Under the pieces are notes generated by a model. That model was not told where the DNA came from, did no database searches, and saw only the letters and a program-made list of their open reading frames with translations. From CAYVUI01 sp964454745 (GTDB taxonomy: Bacteria > Planctomycetota > Phycisphaerae > Sedimentisphaerales > Anaerohalosphaeraceae), in NCBI GenBank assembly GCA_964454745.1, contig CAYVUI010000046.1, forward strand, positions 1-31,450: a stretch of 31,450 nt of DNA. The letters run 5' to 3'. The first letter of the stretch is position 1. Each line of letters starts with the position of its first letter. The translations under genes were made by a program, and so were the position numbers. Shown here piece after piece: positions 14,334 through 22,641 of this stretch.

Positions 14334-14807
14334 ATGGCAATCGAAGCCCCTGTCAGCAAGTACAACAAGAACAACCTGAAACTGTACATCGGTTTTTTAC
14401 TGATCCTGTCGGCGGCGCTAGCCTATGACGGTTATCTGAGTCAATATGAGTGGTCCAAACGTACAAGTTTTTACGAGAAACACGTCACCGACGGGGTCCC
14501 GGACGGAACCATGAAGTTCAACCGGATTTTTCCGTTTATCGGGCTGGCCGGTATCGCGTGGTTTGGCTACCGGCTGTATGCGATACAAAGCAAAAAAGTG
14601 GTAGTGGACGATAACACGCTGACGGTGGATGGGGATGAGATTCCGCTGGATTCGATTGAATCGATCGACAAGACGCATTATGAGAAAAAGGGGAATTTTA
14701 CAGTTACTTATCGCCGGGACAATGAGACCAGGACCCTTGCGTTGAGTGACAGGAGTTACGATAATCTTTCTGCTGTGCTCGATCATATCGTCGCGAAGAT
14801 CAGTTAG
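14334..14807 (+). CDS. small membrane protein with PH-like C-terminal domain
   Basis: A 157-residue protein with two transmembrane helices (about 15-31 and 64-83) and a soluble C-terminal part of about 70 residues. That part (KVVVDDNTLTVDGDEIPLDS onwards, then GNFTVTYRRDNETRTLAL and a final helix) has the strand pattern of bacterial PH-like domains found after paired membrane helices. This is a fold guess from pattern, not a motif match. GGAG lies 7 nt before the ATG at 14334. Likely cotranscribed with the preceding unknown gene. Function unknown. Confidence 0.75.
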   Translation: MAIEAPVSKYNKNNLKLYIGFLLILSAALAYDGYLSQYEWSKRTSFYEKHVTDGVPDGTMKFNRIFPFIGLAGIAWFGYRLYAIQSKKVVVDDNTLTVDGDEIPLDSIESIDKTHYEKKGNFTVTYRRDNETRTLALSDRSYDNLSAVLDHIVAKIS

Positions 14808-14895
14808 TCGCTAGCCGCATTCGGGGCTGTGCCTCCATGGCGGGGTAGATACCGCAATTGACAATACCGTTATGTTTCAAAGGGAAAATTCGATC

Positions 14896-16173
14896 ATGAA
14901 CATCTGTGTCGTTGGTTTGCAGTGGGGGGATGAAGGCAAGGGGAAAGTCGTTGATATTCTCGCCCAGAGCAGCGACATCGTGGTCCGTTATGCCGGGGGG
15001 GCCAATGCCGGGCATACGGTGGTGATCGGCGATGAGAAATTTGCCCTGCACCTGATGCCCAGCGGTGCGGTTCGCCCGGAGACGAACTGTGTGGTCGGCA
15101 ACGGCGTAGTGGTAGATCCTGCGGTGTTGATCGATGAGATTGAGCATTTGGAATCCCGTGAATTATCGCTGGAAGGACGGCTGTTCATCAGTGAAAACGC
15201 GCACGTGGTTCTGGATTATCACAAGCTCGAAGATCAGCTTCGCGAAAATGCCCTTGGGGACAACAAGATCGGCACGACGATTCGCGGGATCGGGCCGTGT
15301 TATGCGGACAAGGTACACCGCTCCAATGCAGTGCGTATGGCGGATTTTCGAGACCTGGACAGCCTGAAAGATAAAATCGCCCGGATCGTGGAATACAAGA
15401 ACAAGATATTCGGTGCCCTTTATGATGCCGAGCCGATTCATCCGGAGACGATTTTTCAGCTTTGCGAAAAACACGCGCAGAAGCTGGTCCCGTATATCAT
15501 CAATACGACGCGGTACCTGCACCAGGCGATTGATGCGAAAAAGAGCATCCTGTTTGAAGGGGCCCAGGGGGCGCTGCTGGATTTGGATCACGGGACGTTT
15601 CCGTTTGTGACCAGTTCGAACGCTTCAGCGCTGGGAATGCCGGCCGGTTCGGGTATTCCGGCACAGATGGTGGACCGGATTATCGGTGTGGTCAAAGCTT
15701 ACAGCACGCGGGTCGGTTCCGGGCCGTTTCCGACCGAGCAGGATAACGAAATTGGCCAGACGATTCGCGATCGGGGTCATGAGTACGGCACGACGACCGG
15801 GCGGCCGCGGCGGTGCGGATGGTTTGACGCGATTGCCACGAAATATACGGCCCGTTTGGGCGGGGTGACCGAGATAGCGATGATGCACCTGGATACATTA
15901 TCGGGCATGGAGGAGGTAAATGTCTGCCGGGCGTATAAAATTGACGGAAAAGAGACGGACTTTTTCCCATGTGATGCCTCCGAGCTTAGCCGGGTAGAGC
16001 CGGTTTTTGAGCCGCTGGCGGGTTGGAGTGAGGATTTGTCCGAAATTAAGACGTACCTTGAACTGCCCGATACCACCAAAAAGTACATTCAGCGGGTCGA
16101 AGAAATTGCTGGATGCAAGATTTCGATCCTTGGTGTGGGGCCCAAACGGTCACAAACGATTTTCAGGGAGTAA
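14896..16173 (+). CDS. purA: adenylosuccinate synthetase
   Basis: Converts IMP, GTP and aspartate to adenylosuccinate, the first committed step to AMP. The N-terminus carries the family signature GLQWGDEGKGK (about residues 7-17) with the catalytic Asp at about 12, followed by GGANAGHTVV with the catalytic His at about 40. Further motifs are GTTIRGIGPCYADK, LFEGAQGALLDLDHGTFPFVTSS, STRVGSGPFPTE and EYGTTTGRPRRCGWFD. Length 425 residues is normal. The ATG at 14896 begins the conserved N-terminus and has AAGGGA upstream at a slightly long distance; an ATG at 14872 has no ribosome binding site. The following gene uppS starts 2 nt after its stop. Confidence 0.96.
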   Translation: MNICVVGLQWGDEGKGKVVDILAQSSDIVVRYAGGANAGHTVVIGDEKFALHLMPSGAVRPETNCVVGNGVVVDPAVLIDEIEHLESRELSLEGRLFISENAHVVLDYHKLEDQLRENALGDNKIGTTIRGIGPCYADKVHRSNAVRMADFRDLDSLKDKIARIVEYKNKIFGALYDAEPIHPETIFQLCEKHAQKLVPYIINTTRYLHQAIDAKKSILFEGAQGALLDLDHGTFPFVTSSNASALGMPAGSGIPAQMVDRIIGVVKAYSTRVGSGPFPTEQDNEIGQTIRDRGHEYGTTTGRPRRCGWFDAIATKYTARLGGVTEIAMMHLDTLSGMEEVNVCRAYKIDGKETDFFPCDASELSRVEPVFEPLAGWSEDLSEIKTYLELPDTTKKYIQRVEEIAGCKISILGVGPKRSQTIFRE

Positions 16174-16175
16174 AA

Positions 16176-16973
16176 TTGGACCCAAAACTGAAACAGAACC
16201 GCGAAAACGCGATTGCTGAGCTTGATCTCGGCCAGGCGGGTGTTCCGCGGCATATCGCGATCATCATGGATGGAAACGGAAGGTGGGCGACAGAACGGGG
16301 GCTGATGCGGTTTGAAGGGCACCGCCAGGGGGGCAAGACGGTCGAAACGATTGTTTTGCACGGTGTGGCGCGGGGCCTTGAGTGCATGACGCTGTATTCT
16401 TTCTCCATGCAGAACTGGAGGCGACCGCAGGACGAGATCGATTACCTGATGCATTTGTATTCGAGGTATCTTGTCGAGATTCGCCCGCTTCTGGAGGAGC
16501 ATAATGTTCGGTTGGTGCACCTTGGCCGCAGGGTGCCTTTGCCTCAGCAGGTTCTCGACGATATGGATGAGACGATCCGCCTGACAAGCAATAATACGGG
16601 GATGGTGCTGGGTTTGGCGCTGAATTATGGTTCGCGGACGGAAATTGCGGATGCGTGCCAGCAGATTGCGAAACAATGTGTCGCGGGAGAATTGAATCCG
16701 GACGAGATCGATCCGGATATGATTGCGGATCATTTGAATACGGTTGGTCTGCCGGACCCGGATTTGGTGATCCGGACCTCTGGCGAAATGCGGATCAGTA
16801 ATTTTCTGCTCTGGCAGCTCTCTTATGCGGAATTTTACGTAACCCAGACCCACTGGCCGGACTTTAGCCCCGAGGATTTTGACCAGGCTCTTGTCGCTTT
16901 TGCGTCGAGATCGAGACGGTTTGGCGATGTGAAAGCAAAAGTGGAGCAAGCCCAGGCAGAGGAATCATGCTGA
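16176..16973 (+). CDS. uppS: isoprenyl transferase (undecaprenyl diphosphate synthase)
   Basis: A cis-prenyltransferase that extends farnesyl diphosphate with isopentenyl diphosphate to make the C55 lipid carrier for cell wall synthesis. Visible motifs: HIAIIMDGNGRWA (catalytic Asp at about 32), MTLYSFSMQNWRRP, NYGSRTEI and DLVIRTSGEMRISNFLLWQL, followed by YAEFYVTQTHWPDF. Length of about 265 residues is right for the family. The start is taken as TTG at 16176, with AGGGAG 5 nt upstream; an ATG at 16113 would lie deep inside purA and have no such site. It overlaps cdsA by 7 nt, the common uppS-cdsA arrangement. The carrier it makes is the substrate recycled by the UppP half of the fusion at 12126. 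Confidence 0.95.
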   Translation: MDPKLKQNRENAIAELDLGQAGVPRHIAIIMDGNGRWATERGLMRFEGHRQGGKTVETIVLHGVARGLECMTLYSFSMQNWRRPQDEIDYLMHLYSRYLVEIRPLLEEHNVRLVHLGRRVPLPQQVLDDMDETIRLTSNNTGMVLGLALNYGSRTEIADACQQIAKQCVAGELNPDEIDPDMIADHLNTVGLPDPDLVIRTSGEMRISNFLLWQLSYAEFYVTQTHWPDFSPEDFDQALVAFASRSRRFGDVKAKVEQAQAEESC

Positions 16974-17851
16974 AAAAAAGACTGGTAATGGGGATTATTG
17001 TATCGGTGATTTTTTTGTCGCTGGTCCTGGTGGACGCGGTTCTGGACAAGTCGATTTTTGCCGAGCGGCCGTTCGATCCGGCAAAATATGCCCCGCAGGC
17101 GAGCATTTTGTGCGTTTTGATCTGTCTTTTGTCGATTCCTGCCAATCTTGAGCTGGCTTCGCTGACGGCAAGCAAGGCTCAGCCGTTTATCCTTATCAAT
17201 ATTATGGCGTCGATTGCGCTGGCGTCGAGTTGGTACTGGAAGCAGTTCGACCCGGTTCCAAACCGATTTCATCTGACGTATCTTCTTGCGGCGACGGTGC
17301 TTAGCTTTTTTGCGCTTGCGCTGTACCAGGGATTGCGGTATGCGGGCAAGAATATGATTGTCAATTGCTCGGTCAATTATTTCTCGATTATTTATCTCGG
17401 GTTTTTCTCCTCGTTTTTCCTTGGGATTCGGATTGATTTCGGGATTTGGGCGCTTCTGTTATTTACCGCGACGATTAAATTTTGCGATATCGGGGCGTAT
17501 ACATTCGGGAAGAATTTCGGGAGGATTAAGTTCTCGCCCGATGTGTCACCGAATAAGACGTGGGAGGGGGTGCTTGGCGGGATTATCTTTTCTGCGGTGA
17601 TCTCTGTCGTCCTTTCAGTCATATTTAAGATTATGGACTGGCGGTTTGCGCTGCTGTTTGGTGTGGTTTTCGCGTTTTTGGGGCAGTTGGGGGATTTGAT
17701 CGAGTCGATGATCAAGCGGGACGCGGAGGTGAAGGATGCATCGACGAGTCTGCCGGGCTTTGGCGGGCTTTTGGATTTGATCGATTCACCGCTGGCGACG
17801 GCGCCGCTGGCGTATATTTACTTTATGTTTACGATTGGTCCAATGCCGTAA
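16967..17851 (+). CDS. cdsA: phosphatidate cytidylyltransferase
   Basis: A multi-span inner membrane enzyme that makes CDP-diacylglycerol from phosphatidate and CTP, feeding phosphatidylglycerol and other phospholipids. The C-terminal half carries the signature: CDIGAYTFGKNFGRIKFSP, VSPNKTWEGVLGG, and GQLGDLIESMIKRDAEVKD with PGFGGLLDLIDS at the end, which hold the metal- and CTP-binding acidic residues. Several hydrophobic helices precede it. At 294 residues it has normal length. It starts within the last codons of uppS. Its product pathway leads to the substrate of the PgpA domain encoded at 12126. Confidence 0.93.
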   Translation: MLKKRLVMGIIVSVIFLSLVLVDAVLDKSIFAERPFDPAKYAPQASILCVLICLLSIPANLELASLTASKAQPFILINIMASIALASSWYWKQFDPVPNRFHLTYLLAATVLSFFALALYQGLRYAGKNMIVNCSVNYFSIIYLGFFSSFFLGIRIDFGIWALLLFTATIKFCDIGAYTFGKNFGRIKFSPDVSPNKTWEGVLGGIIFSAVISVVLSVIFKIMDWRFALLFGVVFAFLGQLGDLIESMIKRDAEVKDASTSLPGFGGLLDLIDSPLATAPLAYIYFMFTIGPMP

Positions 17852-17863
17852 GTGGAGCTGCGG

Positions 17864-18805
17864 ATGGAAATTACCTTTGACATGACAAGTGAGATGGATC
17901 GGCTGGAGTTGTTTGGTCCTGCCGATGAGTATTTAAAGATGATTCGCGATGAGTTTAGTGTGCGGATCAGTGCCCGAAAGGGGGAGGTGACGATTTCGGG
18001 CAAAAAAGATTCTGTCCAGAGTGCCCAGGCAGCGATCGAGAAGCTCCAGGCCCGGCTCAAGGACAAGGGGCAGCTTACGATTGAGGATGTTCGTGCGGTA
18101 ATTGACCAGGCACGAACCCGGACCACTGCGCATGGGGATACCCGCCTGTATGTCTATTCGAGCAAAGGATTTGTGGATCCGAGCACGAGGGGGCAAAAGA
18201 GTTATGTCAAGACGATGCTGACTCATGGGATTACATTTTGTGTCGGCCCTGCGGGGACGGGAAAGACGTACCTGGCGGTGGCAGTTGCGGTTTCGATGCT
18301 CAAGAAGAAGCAGATTCGCAAGATTGTCCTGGCTCGACCGGCGGTGGAAGCGGGTGAGCGTCTGGGCTTTCTGCCCGGGGATCTGCAGGCGAAGGTGAAC
18401 CCGTATTTGCGTCCGCTTTTTGACAGCATCGAGGATATGATGGATTTTTCGCAGATGCGGCGTTTCATGGATATGGATATTATCGAGATTGTGCCGCTGG
18501 CGTTTATGCGGGGAAGGACGCTCAACGATGCGGTGATTATTTGTGATGAGGCCCAGAATACCTCGCCCTCGCAGATGCTGATGTTTCTGACGCGGCTGGG
18601 GCGTGGCTCGAAGATGATTATTACCGGCGACATCACACAGATCGACCTGGAGACGGACAAGACCTCGGGGCTCAATGACGCGATTGCGACGCTGGCAGAG
18701 ATCGAGGGGATTGGTTATACGGAGCTCGGCCAGGCGGATATTGTGCGGCATCCCCTTGTCACGGAAGTAGTTAAGGCATACGACGAGCGTAAGAAAATGC
18801 CCTGA
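17864..18805 (+). CDS. phoH: PhoH-family P-loop ATPase
   Basis: A 313-residue cytoplasmic protein with an N-terminal KH-like region (about 30-65; FSVRISARKGEVTISG) and a C-terminal PhoH ATPase domain. Walker A is GPAGTGKT (about 128-135) and Walker B is DAVIICDEAQN; ARPAVEAGERLGFLPG and MIITGDITQIDLE are further family motifs. PhoH proteins are ATPases probably acting on RNA and often sit next to ybeY, as they do here two genes away. GGAG lies 6 nt before the ATG at 17864; the GTG at 17852, directly after the cdsA stop, is the alternative start. Probably the last gene of the purA-uppS-cdsA-phoH transcript. Confidence 0.93.
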   Translation: MEITFDMTSEMDRLELFGPADEYLKMIRDEFSVRISARKGEVTISGKKDSVQSAQAAIEKLQARLKDKGQLTIEDVRAVIDQARTRTTAHGDTRLYVYSSKGFVDPSTRGQKSYVKTMLTHGITFCVGPAGTGKTYLAVAVAVSMLKKKQIRKIVLARPAVEAGERLGFLPGDLQAKVNPYLRPLFDSIEDMMDFSQMRRFMDMDIIEIVPLAFMRGRTLNDAVIICDEAQNTSPSQMLMFLTRLGRGSKMIITGDITQIDLETDKTSGLNDAIATLAEIEGIGYTELGQADIVRHPLVTEVVKAYDERKKMP

Positions 18806-18851
18806 GAATGCGGGTGAAAATGTCCGAACGGGTGGGAAATTCGGGTGGATT

Positions 18852-18877
18852 GCCCGTTTAAAACAGCAAAAACGGGC
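18852..18877 (+). terminator. stem-loop downstream of phoH
   Basis: GCCCGTTT (18852-18859) pairs perfectly with AAACGGGC (18870-18877) across a 10-nt loop, 47 nt after the phoH stop. An A-rich rather than T-rich run follows, so it is not a standard Rho-independent terminator; it may mark a transcript end by another route or protect the 3' end. Confidence 0.35.
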
Positions 18878-19113
18878 GGGAAAATAAAAAAACCTCACTT
18901 TTTCATTCCCTGAAAAGCAGGTATTTCGATGAAAACAGGCGATATATAAGGCGTATGTAGGTCCGATATGGCTTGTATTAGAGAAAACGGTTGCATTCGG
19001 ACAAAGATTGTTTTCAACTATATGATTAGGTTTAGGATTCTTGAGTTAAATATGGTCCCGGAAATTGTCGAAGTATATAAAACGCTGTTTTTATGAGACC
19101 TGAAATTGCCTGG

Positions 19114-19144
19114 TTGAGACAGGCGGCTCACTGGCCGATATAAT
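19114..19144 (+). promoter_or_regulatory. promoter of the pgpH-ybeY-corC-recO operon
   Basis: A perfect -10 box TATAAT (19139-19144) is preceded by TTGAGA (19114-19119) at a long 19-nt spacing. The predicted transcript start lies about 45 nt before the ATG at 19197. The -10 box is convincing, the -35 box less so. Confidence 0.45.
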
Positions 19145-19196
19145 GATGAGTGGATCGAGGCGCGGCTGGAGAAGGCGGTGCCTGGAAGAATGATAT

Positions 19197-20879
19197 ATGG
19201 GAAAGAAGAAGAAAAAAATCTCGAAACGGCGTCAGCACGTTCGTGAGACGATGTCAGCCGAGCGGCTTAGCCGGCTGAATTTCCTGGCGGACAGCAAGCT
19301 GCCGTGGGCACTTTTGATTCTGTTGGTTTTTGCTGTGCTTACGATTGTTCTGGTCAGCGTGGACAGTGCGGACCAGCGTTTTTTCCGCCCGAATGCGCCG
19401 GTGTTCAAGCCGATCTCTGAGGTTTCGGCGATTACGTCTCTTGTGCTTCTCGTGACGGCGGGGATGGCACTGTACCTGTACCATTATCAGCGGAGGATTT
19501 GTGAGCGGCCGACGCGGATGATTGCGATTACGGGTCTTTTTCTTGGCTTTATGATTATCACCAAGACCGCCTCGACACTGTGGCCGGAGTGGATTTACCT
19601 TGCGACCGGCTCGACGGTTGCGGTGGGGATTATCCTGACGATTGCGTATTCGCAGCGTTTTGCGATCGGGATGACAATTTTTTACGGGATTTACGGCTGT
19701 TTCGCGGTGGACCGCATCGCGAATATGGAGTTGTTTTTGACGATGATCGTGGGCGGGATTACCTGTTGTTACTCGCTGCGTGAGATTCGGACCCGCGGCA
19801 AGGTACTTGAAGTGGCGACACTTCGGGCGGCACCCGCGGTATTTTTGACATCGGCTGCGATGATTGCTTTGACGAGGCTTCCGCTGATGGACATCCTGCG
19901 GATGGCGGGTTCTGCGGCAATTATTACCGTGGCGGTGGGTTTTGTTGTGGAAGGATTTTTGCCGCTGATTGAGCGGCTTTTCGGCATTGCGACGAGCATG
20001 ACGCTTTTGGACTACAGTGACGCGAACCAGCCGCTGCTCAAGAAGCTTGCAATGGAAGCGCCGGGAACATTCAGCCATTCGCTGTTGATTGGTTCTATCG
20101 CAGAGGCTGCGGCGGATGCGATTGGTGCCAACGGGCTGCTTTGCCGGGTGGGGGCGTATTATCACGATATTGGAAAGATTAACAAGCCGCCTTATTTTGG
20201 CGAGAACCAGATGGGCCAGGCCAGCCGGCACGAGCAGCTTTCGCCGGCGATGAGCCAGCTTGTGATCGTTGGGCATGTCAAGGACGGGATTGAGATTGCG
20301 CGGGAATATGGGCTACCTGCGGTATTACGGCAGTTTATCGAGACGCATCACGGGACGACCCTGATTGAGTATTTTTATGACCAGGCGAAGAAAAAGCAGT
20401 CCGAAAAGGGCGGCCCGGCGGTGAGTGAATCGGAGTTTCGTTATCCGGGACCGCGTCCGCAGACCAAGGAATCGGCGATTGTGATGCTCGCTGATACCTG
20501 TGAATCGGCGGTTCGATCGCTTTCGGATCCGACGCCGACCAAGATTGAGGCCGTGGTGCATAATATGTCGATGAAGCGGCTCCAGGATGGTCAGTTTGAT
20601 GATTGTGATTTGACACTGAGGCAGCTTCACCAGATCGAAGCGGCGATTACGAAGAACCTGGCGGCGTATCATCACGGACGGGTGGCGTACCCCAAGGCCC
20701 CGGATCAGCCCGATGAGGGGAAAAAGGGGCGCAATGGCTCGGAATCCGCAAAAGCGGCCAAGGCAGGCAATGGAGCGGAAAAACCGTCTTCGCAGGGCGG
20801 AAACGGCAACGGTCAGCCCGCCGGGGGTGTGAATGAGCAGCCGGTCAAAACCGAGGAGGGGGCTTTTAAAGGTTCGTAA
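19197..20879 (+). CDS. 7TM-HD family membrane protein, PgpH-like (putative cyclic-di-AMP phosphodiesterase)
   Basis: A 560-residue membrane protein: a Lys-rich N-terminus, a first membrane helix (about 35-54), a short external loop, further membrane helices up to about residue 257, then a cytoplasmic HD domain. Metal-binding residues are visible in FSHSLLIGS (His about 294), YYHDIGK (His-Asp about 323-324), RHEQLSP, GHVKDGIEIA and ETHHGTTLIEYFY. The HD part matches PgpH, which hydrolyses cyclic-di-AMP in Firmicutes. Unlike PgpH, which has some 200 or more extracellular residues (7TMR-HDED) after the first helix, only about 25 residues lie there. The C-terminal 75 residues are low-complexity, rich in Gly, Asn, Lys and Gln. 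GGAAG precedes the ATG. The gene order phoH-pgpH-ybeY is widely conserved. Confidence 0.9.
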   Translation: MGKKKKKISKRRQHVRETMSAERLSRLNFLADSKLPWALLILLVFAVLTIVLVSVDSADQRFFRPNAPVFKPISEVSAITSLVLLVTAGMALYLYHYQRRICERPTRMIAITGLFLGFMIITKTASTLWPEWIYLATGSTVAVGIILTIAYSQRFAIGMTIFYGIYGCFAVDRIANMELFLTMIVGGITCCYSLREIRTRGKVLEVATLRAAPAVFLTSAAMIALTRLPLMDILRMAGSAAIITVAVGFVVEGFLPLIERLFGIATSMTLLDYSDANQPLLKKLAMEAPGTFSHSLLIGSIAEAAADAIGANGLLCRVGAYYHDIGKINKPPYFGENQMGQASRHEQLSPAMSQLVIVGHVKDGIEIAREYGLPAVLRQFIETHHGTTLIEYFYDQAKKKQSEKGGPAVSESEFRYPGPRPQTKESAIVMLADTCESAVRSLSDPTPTKIEAVVHNMSMKRLQDGQFDDCDLTLRQLHQIEAAITKNLAAYHHGRVAYPKAPDQPDEGKKGRNGSESAKAAKAGNGAEKPSSQGGNGNGQPAGGVNEQPVKTEEGAFKGS

Positions 20880-20886
20880 TGCAGTC

Positions 20887-21351
20887 ATGAGTGAGAGCGG
20901 CAGGGAGAAACGAATCGAGATCAGCATTGACTGCGAGGCGGCATGGGCCGAATCGGAAGTGGAGGCATTCCAACGCCTGATTGAGCATATCCTGGGGCGG
21001 TTTGATATTCATGAAGCGGAAATTTCCGTATGCATCGGCGGGGATGAGGACATTGTGGAGGTAAACAAGCGATATTTGGATCGGGATACGAAAACAGATG
21101 TAATCAGCTTTGATTTAAGTGAAACTGGGGATACAATCCGGATATTCGATATAATCGTTAACGCGGACCGGGCACAACGCGAGGCCCAGGGCCGCGGACA
21201 TGATGCAATTGCCGAGCTTGCCCTTTACATTACGCACGGAATTTTGCATAATATAGGGTTCGACGATGATACGCAGGAAAACGCGGGCCGAATGCATGCG
21301 ATGGAAGACGAAATCCTGGGCGAGATCGGTTTCGGCCGTGTTTTTGAATAA
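20887..21351 (+). CDS. ybeY: endoribonuclease YbeY / rRNA maturation factor
   Basis: A 154-residue protein involved in 16S rRNA 3'-end maturation and ribosome quality control in the bacteria studied. VNKRYLDRDTKTDVISFDL (about 59-77) matches the conserved TDVLSF region, and THGILHNIGFDDD (about 116-128) is the metal site. Two of the three expected His ligands are present (about 117 and 121); the third position, normally His in GYDH, is Asp (about 127). Asp can be a metal ligand, so the protein may be active, but this should be noted. The ATG at 20887 gives normal family length although no strong ribosome binding site is seen; an ATG at 20833 inside the previous gene is an alternative. Confidence 0.9.
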   Translation: MSESGREKRIEISIDCEAAWAESEVEAFQRLIEHILGRFDIHEAEISVCIGGDEDIVEVNKRYLDRDTKTDVISFDLSETGDTIRIFDIIVNADRAQREAQGRGHDAIAELALYITHGILHNIGFDDDTQENAGRMHAMEDEILGEIGFGRVFE

Positions 21352-21375
21352 GGTTTGATTGAAAGGTATTACAAA

Positions 21376-22641
21376 GTGGACGACGTTGGATGGTCATTGC
21401 TGTTTATCAGTTTACTGAGCGCGGCGACCCTTTTCTTTTCTTTAAATAACATTTCTCTTCGAACATTTTCCCGGTATAAACTCAACGAGGCCTTCAAGAA
21501 GCGCGGCCGTGAGGATGCGATGGAGCGTTTTCTTGACGAGGCGGAGGATTTGACCCTAGTTTGCGCGTTTTTCCGGATGGTTTGCAATGTGGGGATTATT
21601 ATCCTGCTGCTGGGGTTCTTTGAGTCGAATCCGGTTGTCTTTACGTTTATTACCTCCGTGGTTCTGTTTTTGTTTTTTACGCTGGCGATTCCGCATTCGT
21701 GGTCGAAGTATTCGGGCGAGGAAATCCTGGCGCGGACGTGGACTTTGCTTCGGGTTGTGGGTGTAATCGGCAGCCCGGTTCTTTTTGTTCTTCGGATGCA
21801 TGATGTGATCGCGCGTCGGCTGGCAGGTGTGGTTGAGAGTACGCCTGAGGAAGAGCAGGAGGAAAAGCAGGAAGAGATTCTAAACTTTGTCGAGCAGGGA
21901 CACCTCGAGGGTATTGTTGATAAAGAGCAGCGTGATATGATCGAGGGAGTTCTGGACCTCAAGGAAACGACTGCCGGTGAGATCATGACGCCGCGGACGG
22001 ACCTGGTGGCACTGGAGCATGACGCAAATCTGGACGAGGTGCTTGAGATCATCCGCAAGGCGGGGCATTCGCGGATCCCGGTGTTTGAGGAAAATGTGGA
22101 TAATATCATCGGGCTTTTGTACGCCAAGGACCTGCTGCTCAAGATTACCGGAAACGGTGAAACTTTTCAGCTTCGTGAGAAGCTTCGCCCGGCGTATTTT
22201 GTGCCGGAGACTAAGCCGGTGGGCGATTTGCTGCATGAGTTCCAGGCCCAGAAGCTGCATATCGCGGTTGTGCTGGATGAGTACGGCGGGACGGCGGGAA
22301 TCGTGACGATTGAGGATATCCTCGAAGAGCTGGTTGGCGAGATCACGGATGAATATGAGCCGACGCCGGAAGAGCCGTTTCTGGCCGTGGATGAGAAGAC
22401 GGCACAGGTGGATTCTCGGATGTATATCGACGATTTGAACGAGCAGTTTGATCTCGATCTGCCGGAGGAAGAGGATTACGATACGATCGGCGGGTTTGTG
22501 TTCTCGCATCTTGGGTACATTCCGAAGGTAGACGAGCAGTTTGAATATGAGAATCTTCGGTTTACGATTGTGGATGCCGAGCCGCGTCGGATCAAGCTCT
22601 TACGGATTGAGAAGCTTGGCGTTCATGAAGAGGCGCAATGA
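21376..22641 (+). CDS. CorC/HlyC-type CBS-domain membrane protein
   Basis: About 421 residues. An N-terminal membrane region with several hydrophobic helices (DUF21/CNNM-like, up to about residue 140) leads into a pair of CBS domains (about 195-325), with the family motifs GEIMTPRTDLVAL, GHSRIPVFEENVDNIIGLLYAKD and VLDEYGGTAGIVTIEDILEELVGEI, then a C-terminal CorC/HlyC domain (EEDYDTIGGFVFSHLGYIP). Such proteins are linked to magnesium or cobalt efflux and are found next to ybeY in many bacteria. The GTG at 21376 with AAAGG 9 nt upstream is preferred; a TTG at 21355 lies too close to its possible ribosome binding site. It overlaps recO by 4 nt (ATGA). Confidence 0.9.
   Translation: MDDVGWSLLFISLLSAATLFFSLNNISLRTFSRYKLNEAFKKRGREDAMERFLDEAEDLTLVCAFFRMVCNVGIIILLLGFFESNPVVFTFITSVVLFLFFTLAIPHSWSKYSGEEILARTWTLLRVVGVIGSPVLFVLRMHDVIARRLAGVVESTPEEEQEEKQEEILNFVEQGHLEGIVDKEQRDMIEGVLDLKETTAGEIMTPRTDLVALEHDANLDEVLEIIRKAGHSRIPVFEENVDNIIGLLYAKDLLLKITGNGETFQLREKLRPAYFVPETKPVGDLLHEFQAQKLHIAVVLDEYGGTAGIVTIEDILEELVGEITDEYEPTPEEPFLAVDEKTAQVDSRMYIDDLNEQFDLDLPEEEDYDTIGGFVFSHLGYIPKVDEQFEYENLRFTIVDAEPRRIKLLRIEKLGVHEEAQ

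Larger units (their letters stand above)
18806..19196 (+). other. 391-nt intergenic region between phoH and the HD-protein gene
   Basis: No gene is seen in this AT-rich stretch. It holds an 8-bp stem-loop near the phoH end (18852-18877) and a promoter next to the following gene (19114-19144). The middle part (about 18900-19100) contains several TATAT-like runs but no convincing paired promoter, RNA gene or open frame. It is the longest internal non-coding gap of the window and separates two operons. Confidence 0.6.

Noticed and set aside
14858..14863. TTGACA upstream of purA as a -35 box
   Set aside because: No acceptable -10 box at 15-19 nt; purA is more likely transcribed from upstream.
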